A stretch of 64,000 nucleotides of DNA from Dioscorea cayenensis subsp. rotundata (lineage: Eukaryota > Streptophyta > Magnoliopsida > Dioscoreales > Dioscoreaceae). Each line of letters starts with the position of its first letter. Within the stretch, counting starts at the first letter, position 1. The stretch covers positions 682,001 through 746,000 of the forward strand of contig NC_052479.1 in the NCBI RefSeq assembly GCF_009730915.1, in the 5' to 3' direction. The translations under genes and the position numbers were made by a program. The notes below the pieces were generated by a model, which had not been told where the DNA came from, did no database searches, and was given only the letters and a program-made list of their open reading frames with translations. Shown here one piece after another: positions 1 to 12,750 of the stretch.

Positions 1-1583
1 TGGTATGACTTAAGGCTCCATTAGTGTTATGATTATTAATCTCTTCATTCTTTCCTAGAATCTCAGTACCAAACTCTATGATTACTCCACTGAAATTAGG
101 TGATGTTAGTTAGATCTATAATCTAGGTTTAAAACATGCTGAAATTTATGTTCAGTGACACCAAATTATAAGGCAGCAACTTTAGTTACGTTGTTAATAA
201 GGTCTGGTTGGAAATGAAGTTTTTGCAAGTTACTTTTTCAGACTGGTACATCTTGATCTTGTCATTCATATTCACATTCATTATTCTCCTAAAGTACAAA
301 ATCATATGAGATTGTCTACTTGTTTGCCATATAATTCTAGTTATGCATCTTTTATTTAAAAGCATCCTTTTATAGGGCAGGAAACAACAGTCTTATCACC
401 TAAAAACAAAAAGCATAGACAATGATAGTTCATCTGCTTTCTTCTTTATAAAATACATTGCTAGTCCCATGAAGATGAGTTATATATGGTCTGTAATCAA
501 TGAATTTATTTTCTTAATAGATTTGAAGAAACTCTGCAACATAAAAAAGGAGCAGACTGAGTAACAGGACATCATCTTCAACCAAAAGCTACCCAGGTAT
601 ATCCCCATCTTCTCCTCTTCCATTTATATTATATGGATGTTGTTATCTTTGGAATTGAGGGTCCACTTGTTTGTGCCATATGAATTGTTGATTAGGTGTA
701 TGTGGACTGTGTGTCCCAGTTCCATTTTTCTTGAAAAATTCATAGTATTTTGGACTGCATTGCTTTTATATTTTTCTCAAGACAATTAGATTTGGTTCTT
801 GGGAAATGAATGCTTTGTTATGTCAATAGTTTTGCAGGTATAATTGCATTGGCCTAAAAAGTATTAATAATATCATGCAATGTTTTGCCATTTAGGATTG
901 TATCATATTATCATCTCATCCATTCCCCCAGGCATATGGGAGACATTCCTAGCTAATCATGGCCCACTTTTGATTCATTGCTCCTATATCTCTCCTAATT
1001 TTTTTAATTAGTCTTAATTGCATTATAAATCATGAAGAAAGTTGATATCTAATTGCTCTGATACTCTGGTAACAATTATATGGGTAAAAGTGAATTTACC
1101 CTTATAAGTTAATTATTATTATTATATTAATGAATAAAGGTGGAGAGTAAACGAGCTTTTTGAACTGATTTTTTATAGCAGTGGTAAACAAGCAAATTTT
1201 ATTTTTTACATAAATTATGAATTACATATTTTTTTTTAATCTAGTCCTTTGATTTTTACTAGAATGTGATAGGAAAAGATTTGTGCAGTGAATCCCAAAT
1301 AATTTGGTTTAACAATTTTTGTTATTATTGTCGTTGATATAAATAATTACATATTTGTGCAATTTTTTTTTGGAATTTTGTCAATTGAATCTCCTACCTT
1401 CCTAACATGGAAAATTCAAATTTTCATTAATTGTTTTTGGTCAATTTAGTCAATGTATTGATTCCAAATAATTTGCAAATGATGAATATACTGTTATTTA
1501 TTTATTTTTTTCTGATGTGGTGGTTATTATTTGAGCATGTAAAATTCAATGATCAATTTATTACAGTCTGAACTAGTTGACTC

Positions 1584-1619
<36 letters not shown>

Positions 1620-3300
1620 TTGAAAAAAAAGAAAAGGATTTATCTTGTGGTTATTAAGTCAATGATCAATTTATGAGTTGATTGAATGAAGTAGTTTAGA
1701 GATGCAAGTCAAGATGATGATGTTATAATGGAATCATTTTATCATGCTCGGCAACACCACATGATCACATCTTATCTTTGTGAGATTAATGGCCTTGTAT
1801 ATCTCTTGGTCCCCTGCTCCACGTCATCATCTTTTTTTTTTTTCAAAATAAATAACTTTACTAATTTAATATTGTTTCATTTTTTTAATATTTGTTTTTG
1901 ATGTGACTGGTTATTTATTTATTTTTTTTAATATAAACTTATAACACGCTCTGTTTCTCATTCAATTATTGTTTGACATAAAATAAAATTGCATTTGCAT
2001 ATGCATTCTTAACAATATTTTAAACAAATATAGTTTTTTTAATAAATAGTTTATTTGCTTATATTTTCATAGAAACCTCCAAAAATTTTGCATGTCTATT
2101 GAGATGATGATAAAGATGACCTTCGCCATCTAATAATCCATGTCTTTATTCTTTATATATATATATATATATATATATATCTTTTAGAAATTTAAAAATT
2201 ATTTAGTCGGTGGACATACTTTCTAAAGTTTGGTGTCGAAATAAAGTGTATCTTTAAATATATTGGTGTATAATTAATTTCCCTTAAATTAAATGACTTT
2301 TTTATATTAAAATTAAAAAAAAATATGAAAAAAAGGCAATACTAATTACAAACATTTCCAGGGGTGAAAAGTTTAAAAATCCACAATGGACGGTCCTGAT
2401 TTGATCTCGAGAACAACTGAATGAAGGAAATGATCGGATAACCGGCAGGACAACACGGTTCCAACCGAAAAACTGCACTTCTTTTTTCCATAAACGCCCC
2501 TATCAGTTGACCGTCCGATCTAAAGTTTGTTACACGTGTCTTCCATCAGAGCATGAAGCCCATTGCCATTGCTCTTTCCGCCAAACCGCTGATCTTTTTC
2601 CACACAAACCCTTATATATAATAACTAAAAAAATTGAAATATACTGGAAATTGTCTTATTTTTCTTAAGAAATGTGGAGGAAAAAAATGAATTTTGATAA
2701 TTATTTTAGTTTGTATAATTGAACTAAAAGTAATATCTTATTTTATTTTTAATATAAACTTTATGAACGTAAAAGTAGTTAATATATATATATATATATA
2801 TGAGAATTTATCATCTAAAAACGTTACTAAATTAAATCAAGGGATGCTCATATCTAACGGCTATAATCCATTCAAAAAAAAAAAAAAAATTAAATCATTT
2901 GAAAACAGTATTACACAGTGACACACAGTATTTATAAATAGTACATTTGTACAGTATTTATATAAACAATAACTGTTGCATATCATTCAAGGACCGTAAA
3001 TTAACATCTCTGATTAGCAATTATTTACTTATGTAAAAAAACTTAAATGTTATGGGTTTATTTGATTTGCACTTAGATACAGTGAAGATTGAAGATTATA
3101 ACACAGTACAAATGCCTGAGTACAACACAAATAGTTGTAATGTTGTTTGTTATATATTTAGTGGGCATAAAAAAAAAATCATATATGTATATATCTATGA
3201 ATTTTATAGAAAAATTAAAAGGGACGAATGAGTGATTATTTTATTTGATAAGGGTGTAAATGCAAAAGAACAGCAAGGATATAAGAACTGGGGGTTTAAG
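1..3300. other. AT-rich intergenic DNA, possible stray exon near 521-596
   Basis: No convincing coding gene is seen. A splice-like acceptor ends at 520 (pyrimidine-rich, ending TTCTTAATAG) and a donor-like CCAG/gtatat lies near 597. The stretch between could be an untranslated or terminal exon of a gene lying to the left: in one frame it reads a short peptide ending in a stop at 562-564. I do not recognise that peptide. The rest holds simple repeats (TTA tract near 1587-1620, TA tract near 2157-2180, TA tract near 2785-2801) and, close to the next gene, an ACACGTGT element near 2533. Confidence 0.4.
1587..1620. repeat. (TTA)n microsatellite
   Basis: Perfect or near-perfect TTA trinucleotide tract in intergenic DNA. 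Confidence 0.9.
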
Positions 3301-3352
3301 CAAAGGGGTAGTTTTCAGGGGTTTTGGGATTTGATGAAGAGAGAGAAACAAG

Positions 3353-3385
<33 letters not shown>

Positions 3386-4601
3386 GGAGAGGAGGGGAAA
3401 ATTAGGGGTGAAATTGAGGAGAATTTTGGTTCTTTTGATGAGTTTTTGATCGATCAGAGGGTTCTAAAGCGCCCGAATTCCAAGCATGGCCTGAGATCCA
3501 ATCGTATGATGTGGAAATTTTCCATTTTTTTGAAGATCTGAAGGTGTTTTGGGATTTTATGAGGGTTTTTGTGAAATCAAAGGTGAGGTTGATGGATTTC
3601 GTGATGTTACGGGTTGTAATTCTTTGGGTTTTGGTTGGTTTGGTGTTAAATGTTTGATTTTTATATGATCGGTTGTGGGTTTTGGGGTTTCTTCGATGGT
3701 TTCTGTGTGGCGTTTGTTGTTTGGGCTGTTTATTATTGATTCAAGATCGGAGATCGCTGGGTTCTGGGGGTGTTTATTTCTATTGAATTGTGCTTCTTGA
3801 GATTTTGGATCAGGAATTGATGCTGGTTCATGAGATCTGGGATTCCTGCTTTCCTGTTCTTCACGATGAAAATTGTCTTTTTTTTTCCCGCATACTTCTT
3901 AATCATAATTAATGAGGATGAAAATTTCTGAATTTAAAATTCCCGTTTCTGGTTGATCAGGCATCAAAGGTAGAGTTTTGATCTTTTCTTCAACACATGT
4001 TTGTTTAACAAAATACTCTGCAATTCTGTTGCTTTTTTTAAACTGATTGAATTTCTTTTCCTTTCTCTGTTTCTAAATTCTAAAATATCAATTTTTAAAA
4101 GTAATTTTTTTTTTCTTTGTTGATTTTCATTTGTGCTCTTATAAGGTTAAGGTTGCTAGATCTCGTGATTTAAACACTCTTTTATCATTCATTGGTTTTC
4201 CAATCTTTGACAATTCAATTACATTTATTATTATTTTTTCTTTTTCTTTTCATTTATGGTGCACAGTAGGTGCAATGCTTGTTTATGCATTAAGCTATTT
4301 GTTCAAAGATCTGATCTTTGTTTGAATGTTTTAAAACATAATTCTGAATCCATAGCCTACATCTTTAGATTCATAGAAAATTCAAATTTTTATTTGTGTT
4401 AATGGCTGTTCTTTTATTGCAGGTTGCTTTCACTCTGCCACGCATGGTTGTTCTTTTTCTTGTACACGATGAATTAACATAGTTGTTGACCGTGCGTTTG
4501 GATCTGAATAAGGTTTTTTCTTTTCTTGTGTGAATGTTCAAGCTGTTCATAAGTCAATGATGAATTCTATTGATTCATATTCATAGTATGTGTCTTAAGC
4601 T
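3300..4601 (+). other. Probable 5' untranslated leader with intron(s)
   Basis: No coding potential is seen. Sequence after about 3300 changes from AT-rich intergenic DNA to G-rich leader-like sequence. A donor-like AAAG/gtgagg near 3581 and an acceptor-like TTGCAG near 4422 suggest a leader intron before the start codon at 4602. This arrangement is inferred only from splice-site appearance. Confidence 0.4.
3353..3380. repeat. (GA)n microsatellite in presumed 5' leader
   Basis: A GA dinucleotide run flanked on both sides by AAACAAGGAGAG-like sequence. It lies upstream of the telomere repeat-binding gene, in sequence that reads like a purine-rich transcription-start or leader region. Confidence 0.85.
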
Positions 4602-7600
4602 ATGGTGTCGACAAAACGGTTGGGGTATGGTTTCAATGGCAATCAGTCACCTACCATGCTCCTGGTCCCAAGATCAGCCAAGGTGCTTTTGTGTTATTTG
4701 CAGCCATTATCGTCAAATATTCATGTTTAATTTTGGTCTTTGGTTAAACATTTTTCTGGTTCATCTGCAGGGTAAGCGATCTGTCAGAAAGAAATCAAGG
4801 GATAATCACACAAATGCAATCGATATGCTTGCGACTATAGCTGCTGATTTGTTATTGGAGAGTGAAAAATCCTTTACTGCACCGGTCATTGGTGGACCAT
4901 CCAACCCTACCTCAAACGGTACCCTTAAGAAGGAAGACCTCTTTGAAGTGAAGCCAATCAAAGAGGAAGCATTTGACCAGGGAAGTTGCAGTGAGAGTGT
5001 ATCGGGTTCTAATGGTGGTTGTGCTTTGAAGGAGCACGGAAAGCTCAATTCTGATGTGTGTAGTAAGAATCCTACCCAGAAGGAGTTGATGACAAAGTGT
5101 ATTAGTGGTGATTGTGGATATCCTTTTGAAAGACATTCTCCATGTTATGCTGAATGCTGGGAAGGTAATTTGGCTGGTGGAATGAGGGCATTGAATCAAT
5201 GTGAACCGCTGACGAACATGAGTCCCGACATCTGGAAAGGTTTTGGAAACTTGCATTTTGGGGGAACTGATGCAATTGGATTCAAAACCTTCCGCATTGG
5301 TTAGCTCGGACAGCAGTGTTGAAGTCCCTTCTAGTGAGGATCACATTCCTCGTAATACTTCCTTCCCTACCGGTTGGTGGGAGGAAAAGCAATTACATTT
5401 AGATAGAGATGATGATGATGATGAAAACTGTTCAAGATGTACCCATGGTAGTACAATAACCTCAAAGGTCTTTAGGTCTCACGATAAACAAAATGACAGG
5501 ATTAAAAAGCTACTAATGTCCAAGTTCAGGAAGGATTCTCGTTTGTCAACAAATCGAGACTTCCCGAACTCTGGTATAGCAATTTTTATTGATTCTATGA
5601 TATGCTTTCTATGCTACTGAGAAGTTTCCATATGATTGCCAAGCCTTAACTGAAGGTTCCTTTTTTCCCCCTTTATCAGATGTAGATAAGAAGCTGCTCT
5701 TTAGCAGTAGGAAAATAGGTTACACTCGCAAAAGGACACAGAGGTATCCTTTTAAGAGGAGAAAGTGTTTCCATCGAGGATTGATGTCAACCTATGATGA
5801 GGCAGTTAACTATGAATATATGTCTAACCTGCCTGAAATAAACATGAAGGTTGAAAATTTTGATATGGATGCAAGTTTGCATGAAGGTGCATACTTACCT
5901 CATCCATTTGCACTTTCACATAGATGGCACAGTTTTAAAGGTTGTTCCCGTGTTTTTTTGCAGCTAATATAAAATCTTCCAACGTTACTGGACAGAGATC
6001 AATACATGAATCAGAAGATTTTCATGGTACACGTGTTTTGACTGCATGTAACAACAAAACTTGTCCCATTTAATTTGGTTTGAGCATATGGTCTGCTAAC
6101 ACTTGTTCTCTTTTGTATGAACAGTAAAACTAAGGATCAAAGTCTTTCAAGGTGCCAGAACTCTTTGTCGAGATTCCTAAAAGTGCTACCGTTGGTTCTC
6201 TCAAGGTATCAATTAAGGGCATTTAATTTGGGGAAAATGGGGAAGTGGCGGAAGTGGTCTGACTTCCTCTTATTTTGGTGTTTTTTTGTCCTGAAGTGGA
6301 GGGAGAAGTAGACATTTCCTTGTTCCAGTTTGAAGTATCCATTTTAGTAATTTTTTTTTTATTGAACTCTTAGGTCTCATTCCCACTTTTTAATAAATGA
6401 ACACAAAAAATACTGAAAACAAGAAGTACTGAAAGTGATATTACTTTCCTTCACCACCACTTTCCCGGAAATGAACACCCACTTAGCTTCCTAAATTTGT
6501 ATTTGTCATCACATGCTACTTGAACTTTTCATCAGTAAAATGAGCACCAATTAAATGACTTTATTTATTTGTTGGCCATGCACATATTTTGCATATTCCT
6601 GACTTTTATCAAGCCCATTAGTTGCTGCTAAAAACTGCATGCATATTTGTTATTATGTATTTCAGGTTTTGGCTTTGTGGAAGAGAGATGGCAGTGATTG
6701 CATTTTTTTTTTATTTCTTTCACTAAACAATATGCAATGTAGGCCAATGCTTTGGTTTTTTTCCCCATGATCTTTGATATGCAAGAAAGCATAGCTATTT
6801 GATGCTTTGCTCTTCTAGCCTAGTTCTTATTTTGTGCATTTCACTTTCAGCATCTCCCTACATTGATTGCCTCATTTCTATTGCAGAGGATGGTTATGGA
6901 AGCAGTGACTGCTATACTTAGAGGTGGAATTCATGTTGGTGTTCTCCTGCAAGGGAAGAAGATTAGGGATGATAGCAAAACTTTGTTACAGGCCGGAATT
7001 TCTCATGGTGATAAGCTGGATAAATTGGGTTTTATTTTGGAGCCTGATAATGTTACTTTATCTCCTCCTCTGCTTACAAACCATGAAGAGCCTTCCCCGC
7101 TTCTTCCTTGTAATGCTACTGAGCCATTAACCAGGTGAGAAAAAACACGATGAACTTTTCCGCACACATTAAGAAATTTTGACACTTTTCCTGATGTACA
7201 TCTTACATATCTTATTGGTCTTTCTCATGTAGATCACCTTCTGCTACCCCTTTAGCTGATCCATCAACGATCATTGCCCTCCCAGAGCTTCCAAATCCAT
7301 CTGCAGTAAATTCTCCAGAAAGTGATCATAATTCATTTCACTTTCCTATGGATGTTCCGCTGCAGGATGACCACCAGGACGAAATATCATCAGATTCCCG
7401 AGCTCTGGTTCCAGTTCCGGCCACGAACATGAATGCTCTATCCATTGTCCCAATTCAGAAGCCGAAAGCGGCCTGAACATTCTCAGCGCAGGATAAGAAG
7501 ACCCTTCTCCGTCTCAGAAGTTGAAGCACTTGTCCAAGCAGTTGAAATGCTCGGAACGGGAAGGTGGCGAGATGTCAAAATTCGAGCTTTTGACAATGCC

Positions 7601-7889
7601 AATCATCGAACATACGTAGACTTGAAGGTACATTATATCTTCACATCAATATCTAAAATTGAAACACATTGGCTTTCAACCATAATACCATCTATACAAT
7701 GTTTTGAGCTCACAGGACAAATGGAAGACATTGGTGCACACGGCGAAGATAACACCTCAACAGAGGAGAGGGGAACCGGTCCCGCAGGAACTCCTTGACC
7801 GTGTGCTCGCCGCTCATGCTTACTGGTCTCAGCAGCAAGCCAGGCTCCCAACCAAACCCTCTCCGGCCGAAGACTGCATGCTAAACTAA
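4602..7889 (+). CDS. Telomere repeat-binding protein (TRP/RTBP1 family), Myb-type; reading frame disrupted
   Basis: Family members bind double-stranded plant telomere repeats (TTTAGGG) in the nucleus through a C-terminal single Myb domain. Exons inferred: 4602-4682, 4771-5573, 5680-5886, 5964-6026, 6125-6205, 6887-7134, 7233-7627, 7716-7889, giving about 682 residues. Seen: conserved start MVSTKRLGYGFNG, then GKRSVRKKS; a ubiquitin-like domain around residues 385-465 (SFKVPELFVEIP, VGVLLQGKKIRDD); and the extended Myb domain (RRIRRPFSVSEVEALVQAVE, GTGRWRDVKIRAFDN, YVDLKDKWKTLVHTA) with the plant-specific PQQRRGEPVPQELLDRVL extension. Odd: the frame moves by +1 at three places, near 5260-5264 (a G5 run), 6139-6143 and 7449-7456. 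Conserved protein is readable on both sides of each. The three shifts sum to a multiple of three, yet each creates an early stop. Splice sites otherwise agree in phase. Either three residual base insertions in the assembly or a decayed gene. Confidence 0.88.
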
Positions 7890-8558
7890 TCAAGTTGCTC
7901 TCCGTTGTCCATTCCGACAACAACTCTTATTGTAAAAAAGAAAACAACACAGTTTCGACAAAACTGGTGAAATCATGAAGGTTAGAAAAGATTGGTGGTG
8001 TGTTTGTAATATTCTTCTCTTCACTAAAAATTCTCAAAGCTGAGGTTCTCTCCCTCCCTCCCTATACAGCATTAAGGAAGGGGGTTTTTCTTCTTGGCTT
8101 TTTTGTACATGTTCATCCTCCTGCTTGCAAATAAGAGAATAAACACTGCTTTCATTGACAGCATTGATTCAATTGCTTCTTTCTTTTATGAAATTTACAG
8201 GGTGAAAAATGCAAAAAATAAAAACAAAATTCACAGGGGTATATATACAAAATTTTATATTTATTCAGCAAAAAAAAATATGAAAAATGTTTTTGCACCA
8301 ATTATCAGGGAAAAAGATTATTTAAAATTATGGTTTTATAGAATCTCAGTTTTTTATATTATATATAATTTGAACTTTTTGCAGGGGTTTCAATGTAAAG
8401 TAAAACACATATCTATTTCTCTATCCATCATCCCTAATAATCTCTCCATCGCCGGAGAGACGCCATTGAAGAGCTCTTGAGCTCATTCATGGCGATGAAG
8501 CCCTAAAAATCTCTGCTTTCTCTCTGTGGATTGCTCTCCATCTCGTCTCACAGCTCTA
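7890..8558. other. Intergenic: TRP 3' end and RNR1 leader
   Basis: The first part is the likely 3' untranslated region of the telomere-binding gene. The later part, from about 8400, is the likely leader of RNR1 and contains a five-codon upstream reading frame (ATGGCGATGAAGCCC then stop, near 8489). Nothing else recognised. Confidence 0.5.
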
Positions 8559-11500
8559 ATGAATAGCCCCATGGCTAGTAGAGTTGTCACCGTCCGTTCC
8601 TTCGTTCGGTCTTCTCTCTTCTCCTCCCACTACCATCCTCCCACTATCTTCTCGTCTCGTCCTCTGCCTTTAATCCATGCAAACCTCTTATTCCGGCGTG
8701 GTCTCAGCCTCGTCGACTCCGTTCTTCAGGAACTGAACGCCATTCGCGCTGCCAAGCTTGTTCGCGTGACTAACAAGTATAAAGATCTCTCCTTTTTCCT
8801 TTCATTTTGTGTGGATTGTCTTTTGAATGGCTTGTTTGTGTTTGCAGAATGGGTTTTCCGAGTAACAAAGAGTTGGTTGATGATAAAGTTGAGAAGAGAG
8901 TGTTGCAGAGAGGGTTGTTGCTTGAATTCCGGAAGGACTCTCAGAAACACTTGCTCGCTGTTGCTCAGAAGCCTGATGGGAAGAAGAATTGGATGGTTTT
9001 TGATCAGGTCTTTTTAGAAACATCTCCACACTGCCGCCTCTTGAATAGGTTGCTAGGTGTTTGATTTTTGTACATGCTGCTGCTCAACTTTCTTCTTGTT
9101 TTGATGTTTTTTCTGTTGTTTTTGGTGTCAGAATGGTGTTACTTCTTCAATTAAGCCGCAGCAAGTTACCTACATAGTGCCTGGTATTGAAGATTTTAAC
9201 CATGAAGATATTGCTGATTTTATTAGAAAAACTCGTGATCTCTTGGTCAGTAGTATCATTGATTGTGAATGCTTTGTTTCTTACGTTCGTGAATTATGAT
9301 TAGGTTTGCGCATTGTTTTGATGTCTATTGTAGGACCCTGCAATTTTGGAGTTTGCTTGGGAGGAGCTTTTGGAGAAGAACAAGTCAGTGACTGCTGAGG
9401 AGTTAGCGGAGGTATAGTTTTTGGTGGTCTTCCATGTTTGTTGTTTTACTGGGCTTGTTTGAATACCAATGCCATAAGTTTTCTTCAGATTCTATATGGT
9501 AGCAGGGATCCTCTTGAAAGCTACTGTTCTCATCTCTTGCTGTCGGAAGATGATGTCTATTTTACGGTCTCTGAGTGCAAAGGATCTTATACTGTTTATC
9601 ACCCTCGGCCTTCTGTTCTGGTAGGTTAAATTTGCACAGTTGTTTTCTGTCAGCGATCAAACTAGGAAGATTATGTTTAGTTTATGACAATTGTCATCAA
9701 TATGGTACACGATAAATTCATCCTGACAGTGGGCAGGATAGAAACCATGTCATAAGTTGTGATGTGTATTTGAAATGTATCAAGTTTGGTCGAAATAGAT
9801 TTGTTTTGTTATATTTGTTAGGTTGAAGAACTTCTAAAGAGAAAGTGCTTGAAGGAAGCTTCAGAGAAGGAGCTTGAAGAATTTGTGCAGTTATTAACAT
9901 CTGCAAAGTCAAAGCCTCCATCCTCTAGACCTCCTAAATGCTCTTGGTTGTCAGAAGAAAAAATTGAAAGGAAGATTGAATGTCTTGAAGCTTATGCTGT
10001 TGACACATTCACTACTGATGAACAGAGGCAGACGGCGGGAATGGTAATTTGTACGATTAGTGATATGAATTAAATCACTTGCATTTTTATGTCCTTGATA
10101 ATTGTTTTCTCTGACATGGGATACTTAACAAATGATTAATAGCGGGGTGGGTTTTTAAATCATAAATATTTGGTAATAGGATTTTATTTAATTTATGCGA
10201 GTGTAAATTTTTTATGGGGATAAAAGGTATTTTATCAAATATTAAAGATACTTCTATGCATATAAAATGAATTTTCAAAGTTAATACTTCTGACTGATTG
10301 ACTCGTATTTAGCCAATTGCTATCATTATAGGTACTTAAAGCCATGGGATTACAAAAGACTTCATCTGCTGCTATGAACCTCCTCATTGATATCGGATAT
10401 TTTCCAGTACATGTCAATCTTGACCTCATAAAGTTCAACATACAAACAAAGTATAGTGATGAACTTTTATCAGCTGCTGAAAGTCTTTTGACAGTTGCGT
10501 CTGATCCAGATAAGGTACAAGCTTGAGATATATAAATATATGCACTTTTAGTTTTCCGTCTTGCCTTCTCTTGTGCATGTGGTGTATTAAGTTCATGTTT
10601 GGGTGAGTTGTCCTTAGGCTAACAGGAAGGACCTTACATTCTTGAAAGTCTATGCCATTGATGTGGATGAAGCTGATGAGGTATGTATTGGAAACTGTTG
10701 TCATTTTCATAAATGATGTAGCATGAATTCTTTTGTCTTTTTGTTTGAATTGTTTGCTTATTGATGTTGTTTGGGTGTTTTATGCACTATTTGTAATATA
10801 AAATTGATGATGCAGCTTGATGATGCTCTAAGTGCAACTAGGTTGCAAGATGGTAGGATAAAAGTCTGGATACATGTAGCTGATCCTTCCTGCTTAGTTC
10901 AACCTCACAGCATAATTGACAGGTGACTTAAATTTCATGAAAATCAATAAACCATACTGGCAGAACTTTTAACTGCTGTGTTGGTTGTATAGGGAGGCAT
11001 TGCGACGCGGAACATCCATTTTTCTACCAACGGCTACTTTTCCGATGTTCCCTGAGAAGCTAGCCATGGAAGGTATGAGTTTGCAGCAAGGAAATTTGTG
11101 TAAAGCTGTCAGTGTATCCGTCATACTGCACCAAGATGGAAGGTATGTAGTGGCTATCATTTTGGTTCCATAGTCATTCATTAACATTTCTTGACAGTGC
11201 TCAAAGTGAATTCTTCTCTAAGGCAATTTTATCCATGTGTGGATATTTATAGCATTGCAGAGTACACCATAGACAATTCAATTATTCGACCAACCTACAT
11301 GTTGACGTATGAGAGTGCATCTGAGTTGCTTCAATTGAACTTGGAAGAGGAAGCTGAACTCCGGATTCTATCTGAAGCTGCTGCACTTCGCTTGGAATGG
11401 CGTCGTCAGCAGGTTGTACTTCCAGTCCATAGCTTTGTTATTTATTGCTTATCTTCATTAAGAAAGCATGCATTATCTCAAGTGGAACTTGCAATGTTGA

Positions 11501-12750
11501 AACTTTGACTTATTGGCGAATGTTGTGATGTTTATATTACTTTGTAGTTACTGGTTCTGGTCAAAATTATAGTTTCATAAAAATAATAGTTGTTCCCTCT
11601 GTCTAGGAAAGATGGATGGTTTTTGCTTTCGTCTTCTCTAACCAATTTGTAAGCTGACATTTCTTTGGCCCACCAACTTTACTCAAATCTCACTCATTGA
11701 TTTCAAAAAGGATTTATTATTGAGCTGAAAGCAAGCTGGAGTTGGTTTTTTTTTTTTGTTTAACAAGATTATTTGTCTAACGATAGGAAAAAAATATCTC
11801 AGGGTGCGATAGACACAGCGACAATAGAAACCCGTATTAAAGTTTCTGATCCTGATGATCCTGAACCATCAATCAGTCTATACGTCGAAGATCAGTCAGA
11901 TCCTGCAATGCGGCTTGTCTCTGAAATGATGATATTATGCGGGGAGGCCGTAGCTACCTTTGGTTCTTGCAACAACCTTTCCTTGCCTTATCGAGGGCAG
12001 CCACAGTCAAACATCTCAGCATCAGCATTTTCGCATCTTCCAGAAGGACCTGTAAGAAGTTCTGCCTACGTCAAAATAATGCGTGCAGCCGAAATGGATT
12101 TCAGAAAGCCTTCACGGCATGGCGTTCTAGGTGTTCCTGGTTATGTTCAGTTCACATCTCCCATTCGTCGATATCTTGATCTTCTTGCACATTACCAGGT
12201 TCGTTATTGAAGCTGCATGAAATTATTATCTGCACTAATACTTGTCACATGTGAAACTAATTGAACAAATGTAAATTGTTCCCACTGTTCACCATGGTTA
12301 TGATCAGGTTAAAGCTTTTCTTCGGGGAGAACCCCTGCCATTTTCGGCCGGTGAGCTGGAAGGGATGGCATCTATTGTAAACATGCATGTTAGAATGGCC
12401 AAGAAGCTCCACAACAGCAGTTTACGGTATTGGTTGCTGGAGTATTTGAGAAGACAGCCCAAGGAACGGAAATATCGGGCTTTGATTCTTCGATTCATCA
12501 AAGATCGTCTTGCAGCATTGCTTTTGGTGGAGGTAAGTGTATAATTCTTTGAAAAAGTAATTGCTGTTCTTGATGAGAAGGCGGTAACTTGCGATTGTCC
12601 CCGTCATCGTTCATACGTATGACCTGTTTGCAGGTAGGAGTTCAAGCTTCTGCCTCTGTCTCAGTTGGAACACAAATCGGTGATGAAATAAAAGTTGTCA
12701 TCGATGAAGCTCATCCCCGTGACGACATTCTCACTGTTAGTGAAATCTGA
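8559..12750 (+). CDS. RNR1: Ribonuclease II/R family exoribonuclease, chloroplast/mitochondrial (RNR1)
   Basis: A 3'-to-5' hydrolytic exoribonuclease; the Arabidopsis RNR1 homologue matures organellar rRNA and mRNA 3' ends. Fourteen exons join in phase: 8559-8776, 8848-9007, 9132-9245, 9334-9411, 9489-9620, 9822-10043, 10332-10514, 10618-10680, 10816-10922, 10993-11142, 11253-11412, 11803-12198, 12308-12532, 12634-12750, giving 774 residues, near the family size. The N terminus is Ser/Arg-rich with few acids, as in an organelle transit peptide. The RNB catalytic core begins near residue 380 with the Asp-rich metal-binding motif YAIDVDEADELDDALS, followed by WIHVADPS and later YVQFTSPIRRYLDLLAHYQ. 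The C-terminal exon (VGVQASASVSVG...) looks like the shortened S1-like region. The start at 8559 is the first ATG; a second ATG four codons on is also possible. No frame disruption is seen. Confidence 0.95.

Noticed and set aside
6125-6138. Alternative acceptor in the telomere-binding gene (CTAAG before GATCAAAG) that would hide the second frame change
   Set aside because: It would delete the conserved VKLRIK of the ubiquitin-like domain and lacks a pyrimidine tract; the normal CAG acceptor ten bases upstream fits better. It cannot be fully excluded without cDNA.
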